Shown here piece after piece: positions 21,273 to 30,783 of a DNA stretch of 34,338 nucleotides (positions are counted from its first letter, which is position 1; each line of letters begins with the position of its first letter). The notes beneath the pieces were generated by a model, which was not told the origin of the DNA, did not search any database, and saw only the letters and a list, made by a program, of their open reading frames with translations. The position numbers were made by a program, and so were the translations under genes. The stretch is taken from IMG/VR virus record IMGVR_UViG_3300037261_000233, positions 1-34,338 of that record; one strand, 5' to 3'. The stretch comes from a virus.

Positions 21273-21808
21273 CTGAGATCCCTGAGTTGCCGCATGCGCA
21301 CTCACACTGTCAACGCGTGGCGGAAGTGCCGGTCGAGGTAGAGCGAAGGAAGCCAATTGCTCCGGGAACGGCAATCAGCCTGATCGAACTATGCGGGAAA
21401 GACGATCCCGACATGCTAGGCGGTTTTGTGCAGCACTTCGAGCAAACCGGCCCTGCGGATTTTGACGATGGCAAGGGCAAGCGGTGGCATGAGGACAATC
21501 ACGTTTCCGATTGCATCAAGCCGGTCGATACGTTGGCCGAGGCGCATGGCATCTGGTTCGATTGCCCGCTGTGCTGGTGCAAGAACGGCGGCAAGGTCGG
21601 AACGCATGGCGTGCTGGTGTGGTTCGCGGGCAAGCCGGTGCCTGACAGGTTGGGCAAGAATAACGCCGGGGCGACGGTGCGTTGGAATGTTGTCGGCGGC
21701 ACCGGCTTGAGTGACTTGCAGCTTGCCCCATCGATCTTGCTGCAAGGCGGCTGTGGCTGGCATGGATTTGTCGGCAGTAGCGGCGTACCACCGGGATTTT
21801 CACGATGA
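21269..21808 (+). CDS. DUF6527-like cysteine-rich tail-module protein
   Basis: A 179-residue protein. C99-x2-C102-x-C104 (CPLCWC), H113, C162 and H165 (CGWHGF) could form a metal site. RWNVVGGTGLSDLQLAPSI near residue 138 resembles the DUF6527 family by memory. The place between two minor tail genes is that of lambda L, whose tail-tip protein binds an iron-sulphur cluster; an analogous role is a hypothesis. It overlaps both neighbours by 4 bases. Confidence 0.65.
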   Translation: MTEIPELPHAHSHCQRVAEVPVEVERRKPIAPGTAISLIELCGKDDPDMLGGFVQHFEQTGPADFDDGKGKRWHEDNHVSDCIKPVDTLAEAHGIWFDCPLCWCKNGGKVGTHGVLVWFAGKPVPDRLGKNNAGATVRWNVVGGTGLSDLQLAPSILLQGGCGWHGFVGSSGVPPGFSR

Positions 21809-22371
21809 CCGCTCGTGCGCTCACCGACGGGATGCTGGCCGCGATCGCCACCGGCCAGGTCAAACCGATCTTTATGTTCGAGGGCGAGTTCTCCGGCGGC
21901 ACCGTGCGTCTGTTCACCGGGTACGGCACGCTCACCTGGGGCGGCCACGACTGGACGGGCGATGGCGGGATGCTGCGCATTTCCAACGTGCAGGAAGTGA
22001 GCGAGCTGCAGGCCGTCAATTTCACCGTGTCGTTGAACGGGCAGGTGTCGGCGCTCGCCGAGATCGCACTGGCCCAGGTGCGCCGCGGCCTGCCCGGGAG
22101 CGTGCTGCTCGGCCTCTTGAACGATGCCGGCGCGCTGATCGTCGATCCGTATCTGTGTTTCAAGGGCCGGGCCGACAGACCGGACATTTTGCCCGATCCG
22201 AACGATGCCGTGATAGCCGTCGCTTACGAGTCGCGCCTGATCGTGGCGACAAAAAACAAGTCCCGCCGCTACACGTCCGAAGATCAGAAAATCGACTTTC
22301 CGGCCGATCTCGGGTTCGATTTCGTCCCGGCATTGCAAAACGCGTCGATCCCCTGGCGGATCCTGAAGTGA
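21805..22371 (+). CDS. minor tail / tail-tip protein
   Basis: A 188-residue beta-rich protein. LFTGYGTLTWGGHDWTGDGG and AVNFTVSLNGQVSALAEIAL are typical of tail-tip proteins (DUF2163-like region) adjacent to NlpC-type genes. It probably forms part of the hub at the base of the tail. Its stop overlaps the GTG start of the next gene (GTGA). Confidence 0.7.
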   Translation: MTARALTDGMLAAIATGQVKPIFMFEGEFSGGTVRLFTGYGTLTWGGHDWTGDGGMLRISNVQEVSELQAVNFTVSLNGQVSALAEIALAQVRRGLPGSVLLGLLNDAGALIVDPYLCFKGRADRPDILPDPNDAVIAVAYESRLIVATKNKSRRYTSEDQKIDFPADLGFDFVPALQNASIPWRILK

Positions 22372-22775
22372 GGCTCCAAGGCTGGGAAAGCCGCCTCGCT
22401 GGCATCATCGAGGCCGCGCGGGTGCAACCATACGCGCTCGGCGAGCATGACTGTTTCCGTGTCTCCTGCCGCACCGTGGAGGCATTGACAGGGGTGGATC
22501 GCTGGCCCGGTTTCAAGGGCTACCACACCAAGCGCGAATCCCTGGTGAAGTTGGCTCAATACGGCTCCACCTTCGAAGCGGCCGGTGACTGGTTTTTCGG
22601 ATCGCCGTCGGTGAGCGTCAAGCTGGCGCGGCGCGGCGACATTTGCTGCGTCGAAACGGTCGACGGCGAAAAGCACCTGGGCGTGTGCCTGGGCCGGGAA
22701 ACGGCGCTGCTCGCGCCCGAAGGCTTGATCTTCATGCCAACCCTGATCTGCAAATGCGCCTGGCACGTCGGATAG
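22368..22775 (+). CDS. DUF6950 / NlpC-P60-like tail peptidase
   Basis: About 135 residues from GTG 22368. The motif ALGEHDCFRVSCRTVEAL puts a nucleophile-like cysteine at residue 29. HLGVCLG supplies a histidine at 103. Together with KLARRGDICCV this follows the NlpC/P60-like pattern, usually annotated DUF6950 in phages. The position before the central hub is that of lambda K. It may cut peptidoglycan during DNA entry. The end of the gene overlaps nothing and the hub gene follows after 3 bases. Confidence 0.75.
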   Translation: MRLQGWESRLAGIIEAARVQPYALGEHDCFRVSCRTVEALTGVDRWPGFKGYHTKRESLVKLAQYGSTFEAAGDWFFGSPSVSVKLARRGDICCVETVDGEKHLGVCLGRETALLAPEGLIFMPTLICKCAWHVG

Positions 22776-22778
22776 AAA

Positions 22779-25700
22779 ATGCCCACTTCAATTATCGCGC
22801 TGGCAATTGGGTATTTCGCATCGACCGCAGTTGCTTCTGCGCTCGTGGGCGTCGCCGGTGCTGCGATATTCGCCGCCGTGGCCGGCGGGCTTGCGTCGAT
22901 GGCGTTCAACGCCGCATTTGCCAGCAAGCCGAACGATCAAGCGGCAGCACAGCAGCAGTTGGCGAACAATCTGCTGACCATCAAGCAACCTATTGCGCCT
23001 CGGCAGTACATCTACGGCCGCACCCGCGTTGGTGGCGTGTACACCTACATGCACATCACCGCCGATGGCTATTTTCATATCGTCATCACCTTCGCAGGGC
23101 ACCCGTGCGAGGAGATCGAGGCGATCTATTTTGGCGATACGCTGGTGCCGATCGACCCGACGACGCATATGTCGATCGCACCAGACGTCACTGACCCGCC
23201 GACGACGAGTTACGCGACTTACGCGCGCATTTTCAAATCGCTGGGCGACGAAGCGGGGCAACCGTTCCCCGAGCTGGTCACGGACACCGCCGCAGAACCG
23301 GCTGGCGTATGGACTGACGCTCACCGCCAGTCCGGGTGCTGCAAAATCTATGTGCGCCTCACCGGCCCAAACGTATTTCCGGATGGATTGCCGAACATAA
23401 CCGCGATCATCAAGGGCAAAAAGGTCTACGATCCGCGCTCGGCGACAACCGTGTGGACAGACACCCCGAGCCTGTGCCAAGCGGATTTCCTCTGTGACGG
23501 GCCTGCTGGATTGGATGCCACATATGCCGACGAAATCGACGAAGCGCAGTTGATCGCTGCGGCCAACCTCGACGATGAAACCGTAGTCATAACCGCCGGC
23601 ACAGGATCCGGATATACCTCGGATGCCGCCGGGCACGCAATCGGCTCGACGTTCATCCCACTCATCAGCGGAACCGGCACTATTTTGGCAGGCGACAACA
23701 TCACGTTCGCGGGCGACAGCCACGTTTACGGCGTCGCTGTTGGCCTGACCGCGCCGGGTGAAATTCAGCTTCAAGAGGGCTTGCAGGTCGCACTTCCGGC
23801 AGCCGCGACTGCCGTCACGATTTTTACCGGCAGCGAAAAACGCTACACGCTGAATGGCTCGTTCCTGGTCAACACCACGCCCGGCGACATCCTGGGCCGG
23901 ATGCTCACCGCCAACAACGGCAAGGTGCGCTACCTCGGCGGCCTGTTCGCGATCGCACCGGCGGGCTACGTTTCACCGACCATCACGCTGACCCAGGACG
24001 ATTGCCGGGCCGTGCCGCACATCATTCCGCGCCTGTCGGCGACGGACGTGTGCAACGGTGTGAAGGGACTCTACACGTCCGAGCCGAATCTGTGGCAGCC
24101 GACTGACTTCCCGCCGGTGGTCAACGACACCTATCTGGCCGAGGATGGTGGCGACCGCGCCTGGCTCGAGATGACGCTCCCCTTCACCAAGAGCGCGGCC
24201 ACGGCGCAGCGCATAGCCAAGATCGAGCTCGAGCGCCGGCGCCAGCAGATCACCGTCGAGTGGAAGGGAAAACTGACGGCGTATCGCCTGCAGGCGGGCA
24301 ACACCGTCATGCTCGACTTCCCAATGATGGGCTGGTCGGGCAAGGTATTCGAAGTCGCGCAGACAAGCCTCGTATTCGAGGAGGCGGACGGGGGTATCGC
24401 GCTCGGTGCAGACCTGGTGCTGCGCGAAACCGACCCGAGCGTGTTCGACTGGAATTTCGGCGAACAGACCACCGTCGACCCGGCGCCGGACAGCAACCTG
24501 CCAGATCCGTTCAACATCACGCCGCCGACCGATCTGGTCATCAGCGACGCGCCGCTGGTGCTCGAAGATGGCACCGTCATCCCGCGCATCGCGATTTCGT
24601 GGACGCCTTCGAGCTACCCATATACGACCGGATGGGTTGTGCGCTGGCGCATCCCAGGCGCACCGGATTGGCAGACTATCGTTGTCACCGAGCCGGCCAC
24701 CATCCTGCAGCCGCTTTCGGTAGGCTCCGGGTACGACATTCAGATTTTTACCATGACGGCCGTGGGCCGGTCGCAGGTGGCGCTTGTCGCAAGCGGGCAT
24801 ACCGCGCTGGGGCAGGATACCGTACCTAACGCGCCCACGTCGCTGACCGCGACCGGAGGGATGTTCGAAATATCCCTGGCGTGGACGCTCGACCTGGGGT
24901 CGCGGCGTGACATTCGGCACACGGAAATTTGGGGCTCGCTCACCAATGACCGGGCGACAGCCTATCGCCTGACGTGCGAGCCCTGGCCGCACGTCGCCTA
25001 CGATCACGTCGGCCTGTCGCCTGGGCAGACCTGGCATTACTGGTGCCGCGTCGAGGACACCAGCGGAAACGACAGCGCGTGGTATCCGTCCGGGGCTACG
25101 TCCGGGGTGACGGCTTCGCCAAGCACCGATCCCTCTGCGCTTCTCGCGCAGCTTGTCAATTCTGTTGGCATGGCGCAGCTCGGCACCGATCTGGCTGCGC
25201 CCATCACACTGGTGATCGACCCGGTGAACCTGGCGCACCCGGCCTTGGATGCGTTCACCCAAGCGCAGACGGCGGCGACGGCGGCGCTGCAAGCGGTGTT
25301 GAACACCAACGACTTGCAGACGATGGTCACGCGGGAAAAGTGGATCAGCGATGCGACCGTAATCGTCGATCCAGGCACCGGCAAGGTGACGCTGATCGCC
25401 ACCGCGTCGATCACGACCGACGTGGAGGCGCATCTAAACGCCGTCGACGTGACCTTGAGCGCCCAGGCCGGATCGATTACCAGCAATACCAGTTCGATCT
25501 CGTCGCAAGGGACGCGGCTAACCACGGCGGAAACGAATATCACGTCGTTGCAAGGAACTGTCGCGCTGACGGCGAGCACGTCCTACGTTGACGGTTCTAT
25601 CAATAGCGCGTTGGGCGCGATTGACCCGGCTAACGTCGCCACAGCGAGCCAGCTCGGGGCCGAAGGCATACTCAACACCCTGCTCGACGCGGACGCCGGG

Positions 25701-27290
25701 CGCAAAGCGGTGCAAGCGGACGCGGTGCATGTCGCAGTCGCTCAAATTCAACTGATAACGCACGCAGATGCAATCTTGTCTCAGTCGGTTGCGCTGACCG
25801 TGGTTGCTGCGCAACTAGCAACCAACGTCGCAGCAGTCATAACTGAAGCCACTGCGCGTGCTGATGCGGACAGCGCGCTCGCGTCGCTGATTACCACGGT
25901 GCAAGCCGCGACCGTTGCGAACACTGCGAACATCACCGCAGAGCAGACCGCGCGCACCACAGCCGTTTCAGCAGAGGCAGCGGCGCGGGTTGCGCTTGAT
26001 GCTCGGGTGGGCGCAGCGGAATCCGCGATCACTACCGAAGCGACAACGCGCTCGACTTGGGATAGCGCCCTTGCCGCTTCGACGACAGCCCTTGCCGCGC
26101 GGGTGACGACTGCCGAATCCGCGATCACCACCGAATCCAGCGCGCGGGTCACGGCGGATACCGCGAACGCAAGCAACATCACGACCCTGTTTTCGAGCGT
26201 AGCTACGGCGCAGGGGACGGCGAACACAGCGGTAACGAACGCCGCTAGTGCTCAGACTACTGCGAACACGGCGGTAACGAACTCCTCTGCGAACGCCTCG
26301 AATATCACCACGCTGTTTTCGAGCGTGGCCACAGCACAAGGCACCGCGAACACCGCGGTCACGAACGCGGCCACGGCTCAGACTACGGCGAACACGGCAG
26401 TCTCGAACGCAGCCGCCGTAGCGTCAAGCGCGTCCACCTTGCAAGCGCGGCTTGACTCTGGCGATTTCGCGGCGGTGAAAACGTTCGCCAGCGCGAGCGC
26501 AAGCACGTTGATTGGCGTACTAGCGACCTGGGGCGTGCAGGTGCAGACGATGGCCGACGGCCACCGGGCGCTTGCGGGGCTGGAATTGACAGCCGGTACC
26601 GATGGCGAGTCGGCGGTGGGCATCCTTGCTAACAAGCTGGTGTGGTACATGCCGGACGGCAGCGGCACGCCTAAACAAGTGTTGACATCGGGGAACGTGA
26701 ATGGAGTAGCAACCTGGGGGTTCGCCGGAAACCAGATCATCGATGGCAGCATCGTCGCGCTGAATATGGCGGCCAATTCGATTACAGCGGCGAATGCTGC
26801 CATTGCAGACGCGGCCATTGCAACAGCGAAGATAATTGATGGAGCGATCACCAACGCGAAAATCGGGAGTGCCGCGATTCAGACGGCGAACATCGTGGAT
26901 GCCAACATCACTACGTTGAAGGTGGCAGGAAACGCGATCACAGTGCCGGTGAGTGCCTATACCGATGGGAGTCAGTCAGTCAATTCAATAGAAAGTATTG
27001 TTCAGGCGGTCACTATCACGACGAGTGGCAATCCTGTTTTCGTCACAGGTACGTTCATGGGGAATGGCTTCTCGGGCGCAAGCAACATCAATGGACGAAT
27101 CAGGAGGGATGGCACCTATCTCGGTTGGTCTGGGCAGTTTTGTACGTCAGGACAAAACGGTAGCGTAGCCGTTTCTGTTGTCGATACGCCTTCCGCTGGT
27201 ACACATACCTATACGCTGACCTGCGCGACAGGGACTAATGGAGGTCTGTGTTCTGGTGCTTCACTTTTCGCGTTGGAGGCCAAACGATGA
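22779..27290 (+). CDS. central tail hub / host specificity protein (J-like)
   Basis: A 1503-residue protein. Residues 1-50 are hydrophobic (IIALAIGYFASTAVASALVG and on), common in this class. The hub core with APRQYIYGRTRVGGVYTYMH follows at about 70. Two fibronectin-III-like domains lie at about residues 574-670 and 681-777. A long heptad/alanine-rich region from about 880 to 1220 should form a trimeric stalk and includes a 42-residue tandem duplication. From about 1384 a small beta-rich tip (VFVTGTFMGNGFSGASNING) ends the protein, and its DNA is less GC-rich. It should bind the host surface. Confidence 0.88.
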   Translation: MPTSIIALAIGYFASTAVASALVGVAGAAIFAAVAGGLASMAFNAAFASKPNDQAAAQQQLANNLLTIKQPIAPRQYIYGRTRVGGVYTYMHITADGYFHIVITFAGHPCEEIEAIYFGDTLVPIDPTTHMSIAPDVTDPPTTSYATYARIFKSLGDEAGQPFPELVTDTAAEPAGVWTDAHRQSGCCKIYVRLTGPNVFPDGLPNITAIIKGKKVYDPRSATTVWTDTPSLCQADFLCDGPAGLDATYADEIDEAQLIAAANLDDETVVITAGTGSGYTSDAAGHAIGSTFIPLISGTGTILAGDNITFAGDSHVYGVAVGLTAPGEIQLQEGLQVALPAAATAVTIFTGSEKRYTLNGSFLVNTTPGDILGRMLTANNGKVRYLGGLFAIAPAGYVSPTITLTQDDCRAVPHIIPRLSATDVCNGVKGLYTSEPNLWQPTDFPPVVNDTYLAEDGGDRAWLEMTLPFTKSAATAQRIAKIELERRRQQITVEWKGKLTAYRLQAGNTVMLDFPMMGWSGKVFEVAQTSLVFEEADGGIALGADLVLRETDPSVFDWNFGEQTTVDPAPDSNLPDPFNITPPTDLVISDAPLVLEDGTVIPRIAISWTPSSYPYTTGWVVRWRIPGAPDWQTIVVTEPATILQPLSVGSGYDIQIFTMTAVGRSQVALVASGHTALGQDTVPNAPTSLTATGGMFEISLAWTLDLGSRRDIRHTEIWGSLTNDRATAYRLTCEPWPHVAYDHVGLSPGQTWHYWCRVEDTSGNDSAWYPSGATSGVTASPSTDPSALLAQLVNSVGMAQLGTDLAAPITLVIDPVNLAHPALDAFTQAQTAATAALQAVLNTNDLQTMVTREKWISDATVIVDPGTGKVTLIATASITTDVEAHLNAVDVTLSAQAGSITSNTSSISSQGTRLTTAETNITSLQGTVALTASTSYVDGSINSALGAIDPANVATASQLGAEGILNTLLDADAGRKAVQADAVHVAVAQIQLITHADAILSQSVALTVVAAQLATNVAAVITEATARADADSALASLITTVQAATVANTANITAEQTARTTAVSAEAAARVALDARVGAAESAITTEATTRSTWDSALAASTTALAARVTTAESAITTESSARVTADTANASNITTLFSSVATAQGTANTAVTNAASAQTTANTAVTNSSANASNITTLFSSVATAQGTANTAVTNAATAQTTANTAVSNAAAVASSASTLQARLDSGDFAAVKTFASASASTLIGVLATWGVQVQTMADGHRALAGLELTAGTDGESAVGILANKLVWYMPDGSGTPKQVLTSGNVNGVATWGFAGNQIIDGSIVALNMAANSITAANAAIADAAIATAKIIDGAITNAKIGSAAIQTANIVDANITTLKVAGNAITVPVSAYTDGSQSVNSIESIVQAVTITTSGNPVFVTGTFMGNGFSGASNINGRIRRDGTYLGWSGQFCTSGQNGSVAVSVVDTPSAGTHTYTLTCATGTNGGLCSGASLFALEAKR
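26163..26414 (+). repeat. 126-base tandem duplication inside the hub gene
   Basis: Two copies of a 126-base, 42-codon unit start at 26163 and 26289. The protein repeat is ANASNITTLFSSVATAQGTA and so on, with only a few changes between copies, while many codons differ at third positions. The repeat keeps the heptad phase of the stalk and probably sets its length. Confidence 0.8.
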
Positions 27291-27649
27291 AATTTATTGT
27301 CTACGACGCCGCCGGAAGCATTCTGCGCACCGGGCAATGTCCCGAGGATCACCTCGCGCTACAGGCCCGCGCAAGCGAGTCCGCAATCGAAGATGTGTGG
27401 GGCGACACTGACGACACAAAGCACCGCATCGTCAACGGCGAGCGCGTCGAGTTCACGCCGGTCGAGCGGGTGCCGACCTACACCGAACTGCGGGCAAAAG
27501 CCTATCCATCGGAGCTCGATTATATGGACGCGAAGGTAAAGCAGGCGAGCACCGACGAAGCGCTGCGCGCCGTGGGCGTGGCCCAGGAACAGACGTATTT
27601 AACGGCGTGCTTGACTGTCAAAGCGAAGTACCCGAAACCGATTAACTAG
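27287..27649 (+). CDS. small tail-fibre-associated protein
   Basis: A 120-residue protein whose ATG overlaps the hub stop. VYDAAGSILRTGQCPEDHLA begins it, and AYPSELDYMDAKVKQAS and TACLTVKAKYPKP end it; short phage proteins between hub and fibre often look like this. It may be a chaperone for fibre assembly or a small structural part; neither is shown. Confidence 0.6.
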   Translation: MKFIVYDAAGSILRTGQCPEDHLALQARASESAIEDVWGDTDDTKHRIVNGERVEFTPVERVPTYTELRAKAYPSELDYMDAKVKQASTDEALRAVGVAQEQTYLTACLTVKAKYPKPIN

Positions 27650-27660
27650 GAGCAGCGATT

Positions 27661-29019
27661 ATGGGCGTCTGGTACAGAACAGGAACAGTCAACGTCACCA
27701 ACGGTAGTCCGAACATCGTCGGCGTCGGCACGCTCTGGCTCACGCAAGCGAGCATCGGGGATATATTCAACGGGCCGGATGGCGTCGAGTACGAGATCAC
27801 CGCGATCACCGACGACACGCACGCCGCGATCAAGCAACGGCTCGGGACGGCGGCGTATGCGGGATCTACGCTGACGGCGCAGGCGTATTCGATCGTCCGC
27901 AATTTCACCAGCACGCTCCCGGCGCTGCTCGCCTCGCAACTCGCGGCGATGATCACGGCGTGGCACCAGACCACCGACGAATTCACCGCGTGGCTCTCCG
28001 GCACCGGCAATGTCACGGTGCACGATTCTGTGGGCAATGCGTACAGCTTGGCGACGCCTGCCGCGTTGGGCGGGCCTACCTCCGGACGATTGAGCAAGTC
28101 GGTCGCAGGCGGCGCGACGGTCACCCTGAGCGCGACCGAAGTGAACAACCTGTTCCTTGAATTTACCGGTGTGCTGACCGCCAGTATCAACGTGGTCGTG
28201 CCGAGCGCGGCGCGCAGCTATTTCGTTCTTAACAGCACGACCGGCGCGTACACGCTCACCGTCAAGACGGCGGCGGGAACGGGCATCGTCGTGCCGCAGG
28301 GCGGGCGGGCGCTGCTCGAATGCGACGCGACGAATGTGCTGCACCCGTTGGCGAATTTGGTGGGAAATGTGACCGTCGCTGGAACGTTGGCGGTTGCTGG
28401 AGCAAGTTCATTCGCGGCGGTTAGCGCGGGAGCACTCACAGCAACGAGTTTTGCCATTTCTCAGGCTGCTGCGGTGCTAACTCTTGGCACTGCTGCGTCG
28501 TATGGCTATGTTGGAAATGACAACTCGTCTGCATATTTTTTGCTTTACGGGCACAGCCATGCAACAAAGCCGGGGCAAGCTGAGATAGCTGGAGCGGTAA
28601 ATATACTAAACGGATTTATTAGTACGACAGGGGTATTCAGTGGGCAAGTTGCTCTCACAAAATCCGGGGGTGGTGGTGGCGCAGGCGCGGCACTGAATAT
28701 CACAGCCGCTGCTGCGGGAATTGGTTTCGTTGATACGGGTGGTGGGACGAACGGGAAAAATTGGGACATTCTGGTTGTAGGCGGGACATTCAACATTCGT
28801 GCTCTCACCGATGCGGATGGGGCACCGCAAACTATTCTATGCGCTACGCGCACTGCATCCAGCACCGCGATAACAGGTCTTCAGTTAGGCGCTTCGGCTA
28901 CCGCAATCACTACCCCCGGCCATGTCGCAGGAACACCAACTTGGGTAACGGGGGACAAGTACCTAGTTGTTGATTCAAGCGGACATCACCACGTATCGGC
29001 TATCGGCCCCGCGTCCTGA
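27661..29019 (+). CDS. tail fibre protein
   Basis: A 452-residue protein with AGGAGC before the ATG. Its conserved N-terminus (GVWYRTGTVNVTNGSPNIVG, then GVGTLWLTQASIGDIF) is the attachment end seen in many phage fibres. The middle is Ala/Ser/Thr/Val-rich beta repeat. From about 28380 the gene becomes clearly less GC-rich: 25 of 60 bases are G or C in 28501-28560, against 40 of 60 in 28021-28080. I read the distal part (HHHVSAIGPAS at the end) as a receptor-binding domain gained by exchange. Confidence 0.8.
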   Translation: MGVWYRTGTVNVTNGSPNIVGVGTLWLTQASIGDIFNGPDGVEYEITAITDDTHAAIKQRLGTAAYAGSTLTAQAYSIVRNFTSTLPALLASQLAAMITAWHQTTDEFTAWLSGTGNVTVHDSVGNAYSLATPAALGGPTSGRLSKSVAGGATVTLSATEVNNLFLEFTGVLTASINVVVPSAARSYFVLNSTTGAYTLTVKTAAGTGIVVPQGGRALLECDATNVLHPLANLVGNVTVAGTLAVAGASSFAAVSAGALTATSFAISQAAAVLTLGTAASYGYVGNDNSSAYFLLYGHSHATKPGQAEIAGAVNILNGFISTTGVFSGQVALTKSGGGGGAGAALNITAAAAGIGFVDTGGGTNGKNWDILVVGGTFNIRALTDADGAPQTILCATRTASSTAITGLQLGASATAITTPGHVAGTPTWVTGDKYLVVDSSGHHHVSAIGPAS

Positions 29020-29043
29020 CGCATCACTAAATGGAGGAACAAA

Positions 29044-29469
29044 ATGAAACGCAATTTTGACGAAGTAATCACCGACCTCGACAACGAACCTGTGCGCGTC
29101 GGCATGACGCCGGACACTATCGCCGCCGCGCTAGCCGCGTTCTGGCCGAAGCTGACGCCAGAGCAGGGCAAGGCGTTGAATGAGGAAATCACCAAGGCGG
29201 CGGGCAAGCCCTTGACGCTCGGCGGCGCGTGCGTCGGGGCGCTGATGGGCGCGTATCAGGGCGAGGAAAACCTGGACGACATGATGCGCCTCACACGTAT
29301 GGAACTGGCGCGCAAGATCCACAAGGGCGGCGTGCTGGAGATCGAGCCGAAAGACCGCGACCTGATCAAGCCGCTGCTCAAGAAAAAGTGGGCTGGCATT
29401 CTGGTGCCGGTGACTGCCGCCGAGTTGCTCGAAAAAGAGCCTGTCGCTGACCTGCACTCGGTCGCGTAG
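29044..29469 (+). CDS. hypothetical protein after the fibre
   Basis: A 141-residue protein with GGAGG before the ATG. GMTPDTIAAALAAFWPKLTP near residue 20 and LTRMELARKIHKGGVLEIEP near 85 form a helical protein without a recognised domain. The position after the fibre, before the lysis genes, is typical for fibre-associated or moron genes. Confidence 0.65.
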   Translation: MKRNFDEVITDLDNEPVRVGMTPDTIAAALAAFWPKLTPEQGKALNEEITKAAGKPLTLGGACVGALMGAYQGEENLDDMMRLTRMELARKIHKGGVLEIEPKDRDLIKPLLKKKWAGILVPVTAAELLEKEPVADLHSVA

Positions 29470-29490
29470 GGCATAAACGGGGAGACTGAA

Positions 29491-30228
29491 ATGGCCGCGC
29501 AACCAGTACAACGATCGCAACGAGTCGGCGGGGAGATTGACCCGACCGAGAACGTCATGGCGCTGGTTGCGGCTATGGCGAAGTCGCAGGCCGATCTTCG
29601 GGAAGCGGACAACAAGTATTACTACGTGGTGATGGATGGCCTGAAAGCGACAGCCTCTCTCCGCGCCGAACACGCGAAGGAAATGCGCGTCTCCGAAGCT
29701 GAGCGTTTGAGCAAAGTGCGTGAGGTTGACGTCCAGGCGGGCAACCAGCAAGCGGCATCGCTGGCGACTGCGGTGCAGGCGCTCGCCGCGACCACCGACC
29801 GCAACGCGGAAACGCTGCGCACGGCAGTTGCGAACTCGGCCTCGGCACTTGCGAAGCAGGTGTCGGACGCAGCGGCGGCTACGGCGACTCAGACGCTGGC
29901 GGCGAACACCGCGATGGAAAAGCGAATCTCCGATCTGGAGAAATCGCAGAACTTGGGCGCTGGTCGGCAAAGTGTCGCGGATCCGCAGATGGACAAATTC
30001 ATGGAACGGCTGGAGAAGATCTCGGGGACGCAGTTGACCGGCGCGGGCAAGAGCGAAGGCATCAGCATGGCGTGGGCTGCGATTCTTGGGCTGCTAACGA
30101 TGGTGTCCCTGATGGTCGGCATCGGCGCGGTTGTCTATGAGGCTACGCGCGTCTCGGCTCCCTCACCAGTGGTTTATATGCCCGCGCCCGTGCCTGTTAC
30201 GCCCGCGATACCGGCGCAGGCGCGCTAG
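29491..30228 (+). CDS. coiled-coil protein with C-terminal membrane segment
   Basis: A 245-residue protein with a good ribosome site (GGGGAGA). The first 170 residues are a charged, alanine-rich coiled coil. One strongly hydrophobic segment, AAILGLLTMVSLMVGIGAVV, lies at about 195-215, followed by a Pro-rich tail. It should be an inner-membrane protein with a large cytoplasmic coiled coil. Its function is unknown; its position before the lysis genes suggests a role in lysis timing or exclusion. Confidence 0.65.
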   Translation: MAAQPVQRSQRVGGEIDPTENVMALVAAMAKSQADLREADNKYYYVVMDGLKATASLRAEHAKEMRVSEAERLSKVREVDVQAGNQQAASLATAVQALAATTDRNAETLRTAVANSASALAKQVSDAAAATATQTLAANTAMEKRISDLEKSQNLGAGRQSVADPQMDKFMERLEKISGTQLTGAGKSEGISMAWAAILGLLTMVSLMVGIGAVVYEATRVSAPSPVVYMPAPVPVTPAIPAQAR

Positions 30229-30231
30229 GGG

Positions 30232-30429
30232 ATGGCGCCACCCCAGGTTCGGATCGAAGTTTTCAAGTTTTTCGGCGGCTGGACTTGGCGCGTTACGCGC
30301 GCCGATGGTTCGACTATTGCCAAGGCTGTGCGCCGGTATCCGGAAAAGATCGACTGCCTGGCTGAAATCGAAGTGATACGCCGCGCGCACAACGCGGTGC
30401 CGATCGTGTTTCTCGACGAAGGAAAATAA
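30232..30429 (+). CDS. small DUF1508/YegP-like protein
   Basis: A 65-residue protein. VFKFFGGWTWRVTRADGSTI at residues 10-29 and the following helix (DCLAEIEVIRRAHNAV) have the strand-turn-strand-helix look of YegP/DUF1508 domains. It lies between two membrane-protein genes with 2-3 bases on each side. The role in phages is not known to me. Confidence 0.65.
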   Translation: MAPPQVRIEVFKFFGGWTWRVTRADGSTIAKAVRRYPEKIDCLAEIEVIRRAHNAVPIVFLDEGK

Positions 30430-30431
30430 CC

Positions 30432-30773
30432 ATGAAAAAACTGGCGGCAGCGGTTCTAGTTTTCGCGCTCGCCGGGTGCGCGGAGTTGAAGGCTGTGTCC
30501 GAATCTGAGGCGACGTTCATCGCTTGCAAATCGGCGGACGTGATTACGACCGCAGTCGGCCTTAATTCCGGTCGCTTCGTTGAGGCGAATCCGCTGCTCA
30601 AGTTTGTGATCGGGCCGCACAACATATTTCCGCTGATCGGTTTTTCGATCGCAATGTGGGCGCTCATCCACTACGTCAACTCGCCGAAGGTCAACATGGC
30701 GGTCAACGGCATCACCTGCGGCGTGGCCGCGCACAATGCCTTCGTCCTGCACGGCGCTGGCGTGATGCACTAG
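30432..30773 (+). CDS. lipoprotein with DUF5658-like membrane domain
   Basis: A 113-residue protein with AAGGA before the ATG. A signal peptide ends in LAGC with the lipidated cysteine near residue 16. ADVITTAVGLNSGRFVEANP at about residues 34-53 and two hydrophobic segments follow, as in DUF5658-like proteins. It should sit in the inner membrane. It lies just before the holin gene, so it could affect lysis or exclusion. Confidence 0.65.
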   Translation: MKKLAAAVLVFALAGCAELKAVSESEATFIACKSADVITTAVGLNSGRFVEANPLLKFVIGPHNIFPLIGFSIAMWALIHYVNSPKVNMAVNGITCGVAAHNAFVLHGAGVMH

Positions 30774-30783
30774 GACTCGCGCA

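Noticed and set aside
23973-25433. Minus-strand frame of 486 codons
   Set aside because: It is opposite the hub gene, with typical shadow composition.
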